DNA of 64,000 nt, taken from NCBI RefSeq assembly GCF_030209835.1, contig NZ_JARVRF010000007.1, positions 106,055-170,054 of the forward strand, written 5' to 3'. Under the pieces are notes generated by a model. That model was not told where the DNA came from. It did not search any database and saw only the letters and a list, made by a program, of their open reading frames with translations. The stretch comes from Arthrobacter sp. efr-133-R2A-120. GTDB lineage: Bacteria > Actinomycetota > Actinomycetes > Actinomycetales > Micrococcaceae. Numbering within the stretch: position 1 is the first letter of the stretch; every line of letters starts with the position of its first letter. The position numbers and the translations under genes are program-made. Of this stretch, positions 52,798 through 62,451 are shown piece after piece.

Positions 52798-53418
52798 CTA
52801 GTTGACTCCGCGTCTAAGCCAAGCAGCCAGCAGGCCCCCAGGGACCTCCTCCGAGGTCAACGCAAAGCTTCGATGGTCTGCCCATTCTCCATTGATGTGA
52901 AGGAAACGCTCACGGCGGCCTTCGTCGCGGAATCCCAGCTTCTCGACAACCCGTAGGCTCGGCCCGTTCTCGGGCCTGATGTTTATTTCCATCCGGTGCA
53001 AGCCAAGGGCTTCAAAGCAATGGTCGGTCGCCATGGCAACCGCTGTGGGCGCTATTCCGCGACCGGCCCGGGCCTGGTCGACCCAGTAGCCGAGCGTGGC
53101 CGTCATGGCCGATCCCCACATAATCGAGGAGACCGTCAACTGGCCTACGATCCTAGGCTCATGGAACCCGGGAATACGTTCCGTGATCACGAACGGAAGG
53201 GCACTCGCTTGCCGAGCCTGCGCGTTAAGGGACGCCACCATCTGCCGATAGTTCGGTAGGCGGCCACCCGGGGCCGGGTTGGAGGCTTCCCAGGGCGCAA
53301 GCCAATCACTATTGCGTGAGCGGACCTCGGTCCATTCCTTCTTGTCCCGGTATTGGATGGGACGCAAGACGAGGTCGCCGCATTCGAGCGTCACCGGCCA
53401 GATGGCCGACCCCCACAC
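52798..53418 (-). CDS. GNAT acetyltransferase, RimJ/RimL-like
   Basis: 206-residue GNAT protein: LECGDLVLRPIQYRDKKEWT at the N-terminus, acetyl-CoA binding region GYWVDQARAGRGIAPTAVAM and GLHRMEINIRPENGPSLRVVEKLGF. Most similar to ribosomal-protein serine/alanine acetyltransferases, though targets of the actinobacterial members are unproven. It begins with GTG six bases after the galU stop and lies between galU and the GlpR-like gene. Confidence 0.87.
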   Translation of the reverse strand: MWGSAIWPVTLECGDLVLRPIQYRDKKEWTEVRSRNSDWLAPWEASNPAPGGRLPNYRQMVASLNAQARQASALPFVITERIPGFHEPRIVGQLTVSSIMWGSAMTATLGYWVDQARAGRGIAPTAVAMATDHCFEALGLHRMEINIRPENGPSLRVVEKLGFRDEGRRERFLHINGEWADHRSFALTSEEVPGGLLAAWLRRGVN

Positions 53419-53424
53419 AAGGAC

Positions 53425-54330
53425 CTACTTGCTGAGGCCGGCGGCAAAGCCCGGCAACCACTCACGCAGGCCGGGCCCGAGGTCTTCGCTGTCGCAGGCA
53501 AGCTGGACGCAGGCCTTGAGATAGCTGAGCTTGTCCCCGGTGTCGTACCGACGGCCGCGGAAAACGACTCCATAAACACCGCTGCCTTCGCCTTCGCCCG
53601 CAGCGAGAACCTGAAGCGCATCTGTCAGTTGGATCTCTCCCCCACGGCCCGGTTCGGTTTTCTCGAGGACGTCGAAAACCGAGGGGTGAAGCACGTATCG
53701 GCCAATCACGGCCAAGTTCGACGGAGCTTCATCGACAGCGGGCTTTTCCACAAGTTGCTTGATGCGGACGTAGCCGTCCTCGCCGATATCCTCGATGTCC
53801 GCACAGCCATAGGCGCTGATCTGGGAAGGCTCGACTTCAATGAGGGCTACAACGGAACCACCGGTTTTGTGCTGGACTTCGATCATGTCGCTAAGGAGCG
53901 TGTCCCGGGCGTCGATGAGGTCGTCACCGAGAAGAACGGCGAAAGGTTCGTACCCGACGTGCTGCTTTGCACGCAACACTGCGTGTCCCAGCCCCTTGGG
54001 GTCGCCCTGACGGACGTAGTGAATGTCGCCGAGGTTGCTGGTAGCCTGCACCGAGTCCAGCTTGGTGGTGTCTCCCTTGGCCTCCAGGGTCGCTTCCAAA
54101 GCCGGTACCCGGTCGAAGTGGTCCTCCAGCGCGCGCTTGTTGCGGCCTGTGATCATGAGGACGTCATTGAGCCCGACGCTCACGGCTTCTTCGACAACAT
54201 ATTGGATGGCCGGCTTGTCGACTACCGGAAGCATCTCTTTGGGCATGGCCTTTGTGGCAGGCAGAAACCTGGTGCCGAGTCCGGCAACGGGGATAACGGC
54301 CTTGCGGACGGCGCAGTTATTGGAAGTCAC
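53425..54330 (-). CDS. galU: UTP-glucose-1-phosphate uridylyltransferase
   Basis: 301-residue nucleotidyltransferase making UDP-glucose. N-terminal KAVIPVAGLGTRFLPATKAM, then PKEMLPVVDKPAIQYVVEEA are the GalU signature, with QGDPKGLGHAVLRAK and the LLGDDL metal motif following. The GTG start faces the divergent 5-formyltetrahydrofolate cyclo-ligase gene. It is the first gene of a likely galU-acetyltransferase-GlpR-like-NmrA-like transcript. Confidence 0.95.
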   Translation of the reverse strand: MTSNNCAVRKAVIPVAGLGTRFLPATKAMPKEMLPVVDKPAIQYVVEEAVSVGLNDVLMITGRNKRALEDHFDRVPALEATLEAKGDTTKLDSVQATSNLGDIHYVRQGDPKGLGHAVLRAKQHVGYEPFAVLLGDDLIDARDTLLSDMIEVQHKTGGSVVALIEVEPSQISAYGCADIEDIGEDGYVRIKQLVEKPAVDEAPSNLAVIGRYVLHPSVFDVLEKTEPGRGGEIQLTDALQVLAAGEGEGSGVYGVVFRGRRYDTGDKLSYLKACVQLACDSEDLGPGLREWLPGFAAGLSK

Positions 54331-54447
54331 CGGACTAATCTAACGGAAGGAACTGGACAATGGGCAAAAAGGAAGGTGCCGGAGGGAAGGGATCCCGCCG
54401 GGCCTTCCCCGCCCCTGAGCCGCTCAGCAACGAGAACTGGAGCAAAA

Positions 54448-55053
54448 GTGACTTTGAAAGACGACATCCGCCGGGACAACCGGAACCGGCGGCTCGCCTT
54501 GACCGGGCAAGAGCGCGCCGACGCTGGAACGGGGATTGCCCGCGGTGGCCTCTCATGGGCGGATACCGTTGCCCACGGGAAGCCGGCGACTTTTGCGGCC
54601 TATGTCGGAGTAGCCGCCGAGCCGCCCACAATGCCCTTGCTTGCGGCTCTGCATGCGGCCGGGCACAAGGTCCTTCTTCCCGTCTGTGAACCGGAACGGC
54701 GTCTGAGCTGGGTCTATTGGACACCGGAGGCGGTTTTTGTCCGCTCAAAGTACGCACCGATTGACGAGCCGGTGGGCGAACGATTCGACAGTGACATCAT
54801 CAAGGATGCGAGTGGAATCTTCCTCCCGGCCACCGCTGTCGATGAAAGCGGAAACCGCATCGGCCAAGGGGGCGGATACTACGACCGCCTCCTCGACAAG
54901 CTCGACGCCGACGGGCAGCGTCCGCCGACTGTAGCCGTCGTATATGACCATGAGGTGCTGCCGGCCGGGACGATCCCGGCCGAACCGTTCGATAAGCCCG
55001 TGGCGGAGGCGCTTACCCCCCACCGGATAGTCCGGCTGGTTCCGCCAGCATGA
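54448..55053 (+). CDS. 5-formyltetrahydrofolate cyclo-ligase
   Basis: 201-residue ATP-dependent enzyme converting 5-formyl-THF to 5,10-methenyl-THF. Basic N-terminus KDDIRRDNRNRRLAL and the ATP/folate motif GNRIGQGGGYYDRLLD are diagnostic. GTG 54448 has GGAG five bases upstream; the open frame extends much further upstream only as a shadow of galU. It is divergent from galU. Confidence 0.92.
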   Translation: MTLKDDIRRDNRNRRLALTGQERADAGTGIARGGLSWADTVAHGKPATFAAYVGVAAEPPTMPLLAALHAAGHKVLLPVCEPERRLSWVYWTPEAVFVRSKYAPIDEPVGERFDSDIIKDASGIFLPATAVDESGNRIGQGGGYYDRLLDKLDADGQRPPTVAVVYDHEVLPAGTIPAEPFDKPVAEALTPHRIVRLVPPA

Positions 55054-55208
55054 CGAGGCTTTGCCGGCCTGTCTACTCCGCCACATCTGTGGTACCGGCC
55101 TGGATGCCGGATGATAGAATTGGCACTCAGGCCCTGGGACTGCTAATGGACGGAACAATCCGGCTTGGCAGCACAGGACCTGTAGTTCGTCCCGGAGGAG
55201 GATCACCA

Positions 55209-55472
55209 GTGCCCACATATGCCTATGCCTGCAAAGACTGCGGACATGCCTTTGACATCGTTCAGGCTTTCACGGACAGTTCCCTGTCCGACTGCCCTGA
55301 ATGCCAAGGATCGTTGCGCAAGAAGTTCAACAGCGTGGGCGTCGTCTTCAAGGGATCGGGCTTCTACCGCACCGATTCCCGGGACTCCAAGGGAAGCACC
55401 GTTTCGGCCGCTCCTGCCGCACCAGCTGCATCCCCGGCGCCAGCGTCTGTTCCGGCGGCTGCCGCGAGCTGA
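55209..55472 (+). CDS. FmdB family zinc-ribbon protein
   Basis: 87-residue regulatory-type protein with a zinc ribbon of two CxxC pairs (YACKDCGHAF and SDCPECQG), followed by KKFNSVGVVFKGSGFYRTDS and an Ala/Pro/Ser tail. GTG 55209 follows GGAGGAGG. FmdB-like proteins are small and mostly uncharacterised. It is downstream of the cyclo-ligase on the same strand with a 155-base gap. Confidence 0.9.
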   Translation: MPTYAYACKDCGHAFDIVQAFTDSSLSDCPECQGSLRKKFNSVGVVFKGSGFYRTDSRDSKGSTVSAAPAAPAASPAPASVPAAAAS

Positions 55473-55497
55473 TTGCGGTTTCCAGCTACTCCCGGTT

Positions 55498-55532
55498 TTT
55501 CCACATAGCTCAACGTTTCCACATAGCTCAAT
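55498..55532. repeat. 18-base tandem direct repeat
   Basis: TTTCCACATAGCTCAA occurs twice with an 18-base period between the FmdB gene and the SAF-domain gene. No function is evident. Confidence 0.7.
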
Positions 55533-55574
55533 AGAGCCCTGCCACGGGCCTGCGTGCCCGGTTAGCGTGGCAGT

Positions 55575-56405
55575 ATGCCAGCGACCCCGAACGCAGCCCA
55601 AGGCCCCACTCCTGCCGGGCCTTCATCGATTCCGCGCAGTAGATTCCTCGCGCCGAATGGGACAGCACGCATTAACACGGCGCGCACCCGACGTCTACAG
55701 GCTGTTCCTCACAGGGCTGGCGGGCATCTGGGTGCTCCCGCGGGACAAGCCGGGCACCGCAGCTTCGGTAGCTGGCTGAGCCGCAACCGCCGCCTCGTGG
55801 TGGCACTCCTGCTGTGCGTGGCGGTCGGGATCGCTGTCCATCAACTTACGCCGGCTTCGGAACAGCGGGCCACGGTCCTGGCCGCCGCGCGGGATCTTCC
55901 GGCCGGTTTGAGTTTGACGGATTCCGACCTTAAACCCCTGGAAGTCCTTCCTGATGGAGTTCCAGCCGGGGCACTCACCTCCAGCACTGGATACGGCGGG
56001 AGACAGCTTGCGTCGCCCCTGCAGAAGGGGCAGATCCCCACAGACGCCCAGCTTCTGGGACCGGGCCTGCTGACGGGCACCGCACCTGCGACAGCGGCCG
56101 TTCCACTACGCATGGCCGATCCCGCATCAATTCAGCTGGTCTCGCCCGGCCAGTTGGTCAACGTTGTGCTCACTGCGGAAGGCGGACTTGAGGACCCGGG
56201 CAAGAAACCCGAGCTCTTGGCAGCCGCGGTCCCGGTATTGTGGACGTCCGCGCAGGGAGGCAAAGCCAGCCAATGGTTGGGCACGAACGACGCGGACGGC
56301 CTGGTGGTTGTCGCTGCCAATCCCCATCAGGCCGAAATCCTGGCCGGAGCTTCCACGCGCGGGAAACTGTTCTTTGTCCTCGTCAATCCCTCTGGCAACC
56401 GGTGA
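55575..56405 (+). CDS. SAF-domain protein (CpaB/RcpC-like)
   Basis: 276 residues: a polar Pro/Arg-rich cytoplasmic N-terminus, one membrane helix (about 73-92, RLVVALLLCVAVGIAVHQL), then an extracytoplasmic SAF domain (VLAAARDLPAGLSLTDSDLK and onward). This is the layout of CpaB/RcpC Flp-pilus assembly proteins, but no tad genes are nearby, so pilus involvement is only a family possibility. Confidence 0.82.
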   Translation: MPATPNAAQGPTPAGPSSIPRSRFLAPNGTARINTARTRRLQAVPHRAGGHLGAPAGQAGHRSFGSWLSRNRRLVVALLLCVAVGIAVHQLTPASEQRATVLAAARDLPAGLSLTDSDLKPLEVLPDGVPAGALTSSTGYGGRQLASPLQKGQIPTDAQLLGPGLLTGTAPATAAVPLRMADPASIQLVSPGQLVNVVLTAEGGLEDPGKKPELLAAAVPVLWTSAQGGKASQWLGTNDADGLVVVAANPHQAEILAGASTRGKLFFVLVNPSGNR

Positions 56406-56446
56406 TTCGAGACCACCGCCGGATGGTCGCGACCATGATGGAACGT

Positions 56447-56692
56447 TCAGCCCCAGTGGGGCGGCCTTTGCTCCTTGAGCCAGGCGTCGTGGTCGTAGCC
56501 GGGTTCATCACCCCAACGGCGTGGATCATCTTCCGAGGCCCTCTTGGGCAGAATGCCTTCTCCTGCCGGCTTCGGCTCCGGTGCGGGCTTCAATGCTGTT
56601 TTCTCCTGCTCGTCCAACTCGGTGTCGGCGTCTTCCGCATCGGCACTGGTGTCCGCAGGGGGCTTGGATTGGGTGCTTTTGCTTTCCGCCAT
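56447..56692 (-). CDS. small acidic hypothetical protein
   Basis: 81-residue, very hydrophilic, Asp/Glu/Pro-rich protein, probably disordered, ending in DPRRWGDEPGYDHDAWLKEQ and RPPHWG. I recognise the C-terminal motif as common to small Micrococcaceae proteins but know no function. AGGA precedes the ATG. It lies downstream of the helicase-like gene on the same strand, 39 bases away. Confidence 0.65.
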   Translation of the reverse strand: MAESKSTQSKPPADTSADAEDADTELDEQEKTALKPAPEPKPAGEGILPKRASEDDPRRWGDEPGYDHDAWLKEQRPPHWG

Positions 56693-56731
56693 TGCGCTTC
56701 CTTAGGGGATGGCCGGTCCCGAGCCGGTGTC

Positions 56732-59700
56732 TTAGGTACGGCCGTGCTTGGCCGCGGCCGTCTCCCCGGGACTGTCCAGTTCCAATTGTTCAACATCGAC
56801 GTCCAGGAATCCATCCTGGACGGCACCATACGAGGGTGCTACGGGCTTCTCGAGTCCAAGATAGGACCCGATGCGGTCAGCGCAGGACGAGGGATCCGTG
56901 AATACTTCGATGGTCCACAGGGACATGTAGCGCCAGCCGAGGCGCTCCAGGAGCTGGGGCCGGAGCCTACTGCGCTCCCTGACGCTCATGCGGCGGTATC
57001 GTTCCGTGCCATCCGATTCAATCGCCACCGGAGTGGGCAATTCGGTGTCGTCACGGCCTATGGTGTGCACGGGATCGGCCGCCGCGGCGATGTCCAAGGC
57101 TCCGTCATAGTGATGCCACACCCGGGCCCCCCGGGCACGGAGTCGCTCGCCCAGATCCGCCACCAGCGGATCCTCACCGAGCGCTTGCTCGCTGGCCGCG
57201 GCTCTTGTGGCCGGCGTTCCCAGATCCGAGTTCCCCGACAGTTCACGGTCGAGGAGTTCATGGAAATCAACCGCGCCGTGAGCCAACCTGTCCAGGTCGA
57301 GGTCCTCCGGACGGAAGCAGCTCAGGACGTGCAACGATCTCCGGGAGCGGGTCATTGCCAAGGCAAATTTGTTTCGTCCGCCTTCGACGGACAGCGGCCC
57401 GAAACTGTGCAACGCCCGGCCATGCGGAGTGCGTCCGAAGCCCAGGGAGAAGATGATGTGGTCTCGGACCAGTCCTTGTGCGCGCTCCAAGTCCACCACG
57501 CGGAAGGACTCAGCGCCGGCGTTGAAGAAACCCGACAACAGCGGATAGTTGGGAAGCTGGAGCCGTATGGCTTCGCCGATCCTTGCGGCATGCCGCAGGC
57601 TTGCGGTAACTACGGCGAGCGAGGTCCTTGGCCGCAGACTGGCGTGTTCAAACACCAGATCGACCACGCGGTTCACTTCGGCCGCGACCGATTCAACACC
57701 TTCGTGATCGGCTCCTGGCAGGCCGGTACCATCCGGGATGTACTCAACCACTACCGAGCGGTCCAGCCCGGTGACAGATTGGCCGTCCGGCAGTCGACGC
57801 AGGCCGCCGTCGTAGTAGTTCTTGCTCAGCTGCAGCACGAGGTCTTCATCAACTGCGCGATACACCCAGTTCAACTGCCACGTGGGCAAGACCCGGGCCA
57901 AAGCACTAAATGCACTGTCAACTGTGTCTTGGCTCGCGACACCGGCCATGGGAGGCTCCACGGCAACGCTGAAGGTGCGGGCGTTGGCGATCTTAGCGTC
58001 ACCAAAGGCAACCACTTGGTGGGCTCGGGCGATGGCCGGCAGCACGGCCTGCAGGGAGGTGCTCTCGGCATCAAGAATCACCACGGCATCGAATTTCTGC
58101 TCTGCAGGCAGGAGGCTGGTCAGCAGGTACGGACTGATGGACCACACGGGAACCAGCCGGGCCACAAGGGCAGGCGCCTGGGCGCTGAGCGCCGAGAGGG
58201 TAACGCGGCCGTCCTTGATCAGGTTCCGCAGGAGTTCCGATTGACGGGGATGTTCAGCGATTCCGGCCCGCCACATTTCGGCGAGTCTCCACCGCAGCCG
58301 GGCGGCTCCGCTGGCGATGTGCGCGTGGTCCGCCAGGCGGTACTCGGCTTCGAGGCGGCGAAGGGAATCACCGTCGGACATCGCGAGGTAGTCGTCGCCG
58401 CTGATCATCGCTTCCAGGGCGGACTGCCACCAGGCAAGGTCCAGTTCCGCGGCAACGGATTCGGCAGGGACTTCGCGTTCCGCCAAGTCCGCGAGAAGCT
58501 CGCCGAGTCCATGCTCGCGCATGTTCTCAACCAGAAGCGTGCGCTCCGGGAGCGTTTCCAATGTCCCGGTGTCGGCGACGAGGCGCTCAAGACGCTCCAC
58601 GAGATCTTCGTAGCGGGTCGCGTGGAGGTCGCCGCCGCCGGCCGTGTGCTTGAGGCAATCGCCCAGACGGCTGAGATCCCGGTCCAGTTCGCGGTAACTG
58701 GCGCCCAAGTCCGCGAGTCCGGATGGCACCGCAGGATGGCGTTGGGTGGTCGCGTACTCTGCCCACAGTGCCCGCTGTTCCTGAACGAGCGCCAAGGAGC
58801 TGTGAAGGTCCGCAATGTGGACACCGGGCCGGACATACTCCTTTGCCACGCGACGCAAGCGGGAGCGTTGCATCGAGGGCATCTCGACCCCCCGCTCACG
58901 TCGCCAAGCGGAGGTGGCGGTAGCCGAAATCAGGTCGTGGACTGGCCGGTCGAAAATATCCGGGGTGAACTTGTCCAGGCTCTCCCGTACCGCCATCAGG
59001 AGCTCAAGCTGGGCGCCCCATTCGGCGAAGTTCGCCCCAAGCCGGATTTCGGAGTGCTCCGCGACCTGGTTCATCGTTTCCCGCAACCGGGGAAGTTGTT
59101 CCGCGGCACTACTGGCCAGCTGCTGGGCTTCCTCGGTCTCCTTGCGAGTGACCAGGCGTGCTCCGTACCAGGGGCTCGACGTCGACTCCCGGCTGAAGCT
59201 GCCAAGCTCGGCAGCGCGCCGCAGTCTTTCAGCGAGCTCACCCCGGTCTTTGATATTGTCCAGCACGCTGCGCTTCAAGCGCACCGTCGTGGCGGGGGCA
59301 GGCTGGATGGAGGTCAGCTCTGCGAGCGACTGCATTGCCTGATAGGGCGAGCATCCCCAGCGCTGGCGTACGTTGTGCAAAGACGCGACATGGTCCATGA
59401 GGGCATGTCGGTGCTCGGTCAGGGTCTTGTGGAGATTCGCAAGTTGCGGTTCCAGCGACTTTTCGTTGCGGATGATCGCGCTGACCAGCTGACTCTTGAG
59501 CTGCTGGGGCGTGGCACCGTTGCCGGGCCTGAACAGCATCGATTCAAGGCCCAGGGCTTCAAAATGAGCCGCAAGGCCGTTGAGGCTCGCTCGCCTGTCG
59601 CCCACGACAAGTACCGATTTGCCCTCGTTGACGAGGGCGCCGATGGCGTTGATGGCCGTCTGGGTCTGACCGCTGCCTGGCGGGCTGCTGACCACCAGCG

Positions 59701-60598
59701 AATCGCCCGCCCGGACGGCATCCACGACGTACTGCTGATCCGAATCCGCATCCAGGAGCAGCGATTCTTCGGCGGGGTCGCGCTCGTCGAGGTTCGGGAA
59801 CCGCCCGGACTTGATGGGCTCGGGTTCCACGTCCCCGCCGTTGGCGGCTTCAAACAGCGAGGCGACGACGCTGCTGTTCTCGTTGATCCAAGGGTCTTCC
59901 AGGTTCCCGGACAGATCCGCCAACGTCGTGATGAGGAGATTCGGGGTTACCTCGGCACCGGGGATCGGTTGCACAAGTGTGGCAAGACGGTCGAGGACAG
60001 GCAGGGGGTCGAGGCGCGCAGTGTTGTATGCCATACGGCTCACTGCGTTGACGTCAAAGACAATTCCATGGACGGACTTCAAATGCCGGACCAACGCCGG
60101 GTTGATGCCCGCTTGCTCGGTGAGTTGCAGCTCGTAGTCATCTTCGCCCGGCCGGGCGGTAAGCGAGATGGCGGCCAACATGACCGGAGCGGAGACGCGT
60201 TGGGGTTTTCCTCCGACCGCAGACGTCCACACGACCGTGCCGCAGGACAAATAACCGGCGTCGATCCCCCGGTCGTTTCCCAATTCGAAAATCTTCGAGC
60301 GAAGGTTCCTGGCGGCACGCGCGGCAACGAGATACTGCTGGCGGTCCCGAATCAGGGTGGAAAGCCGGGTTCGACGGCCGGCGAGGAGCTGTGCCAGGCC
60401 TGAGGGATGGCCGTTGCTAAGGTCTATCGACCCTTCCGGAGTCTTGACGAAGCGCAGCATGGTGTCCGCGCCAGTCACGGGCTTGAGCCCGGACAGCCAT
60501 TTCCGGAGCTCTACGGAGCTCTCTTCGTGGCTTTGACCTACTGACACCGCTGCCTTCTTTTCTGTTCTAGCTCGAGACGACTTGGACCAAATCGGCAT
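56732..60598 (-). CDS. large helicase-like AAA protein with degenerate P-loop
   Basis: 1288 residues, architecture of DUF4011/SF1-type helicases: N-terminal region, AAA domain beginning around residue 285, a long alpha-helical middle (about 400-830), a second RecA-like part (FDAVVILDAESTSLQAVLPA, GDAKIANA, RNKFALAMTRSRRSLHVLS) and a C-terminal Vsr/REase-like region (GARVWHHYDGALDIAA, LLERLGWRYMSLWTIEVFTD). The Walker A position reads PPGSGQTQT (306-314), with Gln where Lys is expected, and Walker B is LDAES instead of DEAS. It may have lost ATPase activity or use a variant site. I start at ATG 60598. Confidence 0.78.
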   Translation of the reverse strand: MPIWSKSSRARTEKKAAVSVGQSHEESSVELRKWLSGLKPVTGADTMLRFVKTPEGSIDLSNGHPSGLAQLLAGRRTRLSTLIRDRQQYLVAARAARNLRSKIFELGNDRGIDAGYLSCGTVVWTSAVGGKPQRVSAPVMLAAISLTARPGEDDYELQLTEQAGINPALVRHLKSVHGIVFDVNAVSRMAYNTARLDPLPVLDRLATLVQPIPGAEVTPNLLITTLADLSGNLEDPWINENSSVVASLFEAANGGDVEPEPIKSGRFPNLDERDPAEESLLLDADSDQQYVVDAVRAGDSLVVSSPPGSGQTQTAINAIGALVNEGKSVLVVGDRRASLNGLAAHFEALGLESMLFRPGNGATPQQLKSQLVSAIIRNEKSLEPQLANLHKTLTEHRHALMDHVASLHNVRQRWGCSPYQAMQSLAELTSIQPAPATTVRLKRSVLDNIKDRGELAERLRRAAELGSFSRESTSSPWYGARLVTRKETEEAQQLASSAAEQLPRLRETMNQVAEHSEIRLGANFAEWGAQLELLMAVRESLDKFTPDIFDRPVHDLISATATSAWRRERGVEMPSMQRSRLRRVAKEYVRPGVHIADLHSSLALVQEQRALWAEYATTQRHPAVPSGLADLGASYRELDRDLSRLGDCLKHTAGGGDLHATRYEDLVERLERLVADTGTLETLPERTLLVENMREHGLGELLADLAEREVPAESVAAELDLAWWQSALEAMISGDDYLAMSDGDSLRRLEAEYRLADHAHIASGAARLRWRLAEMWRAGIAEHPRQSELLRNLIKDGRVTLSALSAQAPALVARLVPVWSISPYLLTSLLPAEQKFDAVVILDAESTSLQAVLPAIARAHQVVAFGDAKIANARTFSVAVEPPMAGVASQDTVDSAFSALARVLPTWQLNWVYRAVDEDLVLQLSKNYYDGGLRRLPDGQSVTGLDRSVVVEYIPDGTGLPGADHEGVESVAAEVNRVVDLVFEHASLRPRTSLAVVTASLRHAARIGEAIRLQLPNYPLLSGFFNAGAESFRVVDLERAQGLVRDHIIFSLGFGRTPHGRALHSFGPLSVEGGRNKFALAMTRSRRSLHVLSCFRPEDLDLDRLAHGAVDFHELLDRELSGNSDLGTPATRAAASEQALGEDPLVADLGERLRARGARVWHHYDGALDIAAAADPVHTIGRDDTELPTPVAIESDGTERYRRMSVRERSRLRPQLLERLGWRYMSLWTIEVFTDPSSCADRIGSYLGLEKPVAPSYGAVQDGFLDVDVEQLELDSPGETAAAKHGRT

Positions 60599-60686
60599 AC
60601 TTTCGAGGGTAGCGGGAATCAACCGGCAGTCCGCACCGCAACACTGGTCGAAAGGCAAATTACCCCTGATTTCAGGGGAAATACAA

Positions 60687-60719
60687 AGTGACCGGCCTCT
60701 GGAGCAGAGACCGGTCACT
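60687..60719 (-). terminator. terminator after guaA
   Basis: AGTGACCGG (60687-60695) pairs with CCGGTCACT (60711-60719), with inner CTCT/AGAG extending the stem. It lies eight bases beyond the guaA stop; the minus strand continues TTTGTATTT. A second small hairpin (CCCCTGA...TCAGGGG, about 60663-60678) follows. Confidence 0.8.
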
Positions 60720-60726
60720 CAGAATG

Positions 60727-62331
60727 CTATTCCCACTCGATGGTTCCCGGCGGTTTGCTGGTGACATCAAGTACCACGCGGTTGACCCCGTCAACCTCGT
60801 TGGTGATCCTGTTGGAGATCCTGGCGAGGAGGTCGTAAGGGAGCCTCGACCAGTCGGCAGTCATGGCGTCCTCGGAGGAAACGGGTCGCAGCACGATGGG
60901 GTGTCCGTAGGTGCGGCCGTCGCCCTGCACGCCAACGCTGCGGACGTCGGCCAGCAGTACCACGGGCATCTGCCAGACGTCGTTGTCGAGTCCGGCCGCA
61001 GTGAGTTCGGCCCGCGCGATGGCGTCCGCCTTGCGAAGCAGGTCGAGCCGTTCCTTGTTCACGTCGCCGACAATGCGGATACCCAGGCCGGGTCCGGGGA
61101 ATGGCTGGCGTCCGACGATTTCCTGCGGCAAGCCGAGCTGCGCGCCCACGGCACGAACTTCGTCCTTGAACAGGGCGCGGAGCGGTTCAACGAGTTCGAA
61201 CTGCAAGTCCTCGGGCAGGCCGCCCACGTTGTGGTGGCTCTTGATGTTCGCGGCACCTTCGCCGCCGCCGGATTCGACGACGTCCGGGTACAGGGTGCCC
61301 TGCACGAGGAATTTGATGCTCTCGCCTTCGGACGCAGCCTGGGCGATGATGGCCCGTTCTGCTTCCTCAAATGCACGAATGAATTCGCGGCCGATGATCT
61401 TGCGCTTGGTCTCGGGATCGCTGACCCCGGCCAGTGCGGACAGGAATCGCTCCTGCTCGTTTGCGACGTAAAGTTTGACGCCGGTTGCGGCAACGAAGTC
61501 ACGCTCGACCTGTTCGGCTTCGCCTTCGCGCAGCAAGCCATGGTCCACGAATACACAGGTCAGCTGATCGCCCACGGCGCGCTGCACGAGGGCTGCGGCT
61601 ACGGCCGAGTCGACGCCGCCGGAGAGGCCGCAGATGACCTTGGAGTCGCCGATCTGCCGGCGGATCCGGTCCACTTGCTCTTCGAGGATGTTGCCGGTAG
61701 TCCAGTTCGGCTTCAGGCCGGCTCCGTTGAACAGGAAGTTCTCCAGGACCTGCTGGCCGTGGACGGAGTGCTTTACCTCCGGGTGCCACTGCACACCGTA
61801 GAGATGCTTCTCTTCGTTGGCGAAAGCAGCTACCGGTGCGCCCGCGGTGGTCGCCAGGACTTCGAAGCCTTCAGGAGCCTCATGAACGGAGTCTCCGTGG
61901 CTCATCCAGGTGTTCTGGGAGTCCGGAACGCCCGCAAGGATGGAGCGGGCTTCACCGACAGTGGTGGCCTCGGTGGCGCCGTACTCCCGCAAACCGGTCT
62001 GCGCGACCTTGCCGCCGAGAGCGTTGGCCATGGCCTGGAAGCCGTAGCAAATACCGAAGACCGGCACGCCGGCTTCGAAGAGGTCCGCGCCAACCCTCGG
62101 GGCACCCTCGGCATAAACGCTTGAAGGTCCGCCTGAGAGGATGATCGCTGCCGGGTTCTTGGCCAGAAGCTGCTCGGTGGTGAAAGTGTGCGGAACAATT
62201 TCCGAGTACACATTCGCTTCACGGACGCGGCGGGCAATCAGCTGCGCGTACTGGGCACCGTAGTCAACAACCAGCACCGGCTTCTGGGAAGTCTGAGCTT
62301 CAGAACTGAAGGGTGCGGTGGGAGTAGTCAC
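60727..62331 (-). CDS. guaA: GMP synthase (glutamine-hydrolysing)
   Basis: 534-residue GuaA, converting XMP to GMP with ATP and glutamine. N-terminal class I glutamine amidotransferase with the Cys95 nucleophile in [11 protein letters not shown] and the His/Glu pair in [14 protein letters not shown]-pyrophosphatase P-loop [16 protein letters not shown]-terminal dimerisation domain ending [20 protein letters not shown] start. It is followed by a clear terminator and preceded by DUF3817 and SURF1 genes on the same strand. Confidence 0.97.
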   Translation of the reverse strand: MTTPTAPFSSEAQTSQKPVLVVDYGAQYAQLIARRVREANVYSEIVPHTFTTEQLLAKNPAAIILSGGPSSVYAEGAPRVGADLFEAGVPVFGICYGFQAMANALGGKVAQTGLREYGATEATTVGEARSILAGVPDSQNTWMSHGDSVHEAPEGFEVLATTAGAPVAAFANEEKHLYGVQWHPEVKHSVHGQQVLENFLFNGAGLKPNWTTGNILEEQVDRIRRQIGDSKVICGLSGGVDSAVAAALVQRAVGDQLTCVFVDHGLLREGEAEQVERDFVAATGVKLYVANEQERFLSALAGVSDPETKRKIIGREFIRAFEEAERAIIAQAASEGESIKFLVQGTLYPDVVESGGGEGAANIKSHHNVGGLPEDLQFELVEPLRALFKDEVRAVGAQLGLPQEIVGRQPFPGPGLGIRIVGDVNKERLDLLRKADAIARAELTAAGLDNDVWQMPVVLLADVRSVGVQGDGRTYGHPIVLRPVSSEDAMTADWSRLPYDLLARISNRITNEVDGVNRVVLDVTSKPPGTIEWE

Positions 62332-62451
62332 CGTAACAGCCTACTTTGCCGGGATGCCCCGGTGCATCTTGAAGCCGGTCGTGAAGCCGGGAATCAGCCC
62401 ACAAACCGTCCCGACGTTAGCGATCTCACAATGTCCGCAGGGGCGGGCCCG

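Noticed and set aside
56240..60403. 1387-codon open frame on the plus strand
   Set aside because: It lies antisense to the helicase-like gene. High GC keeps the antisense frame open. Its translation shows no domain, and the minus-strand frame carries recognisable helicase motifs.
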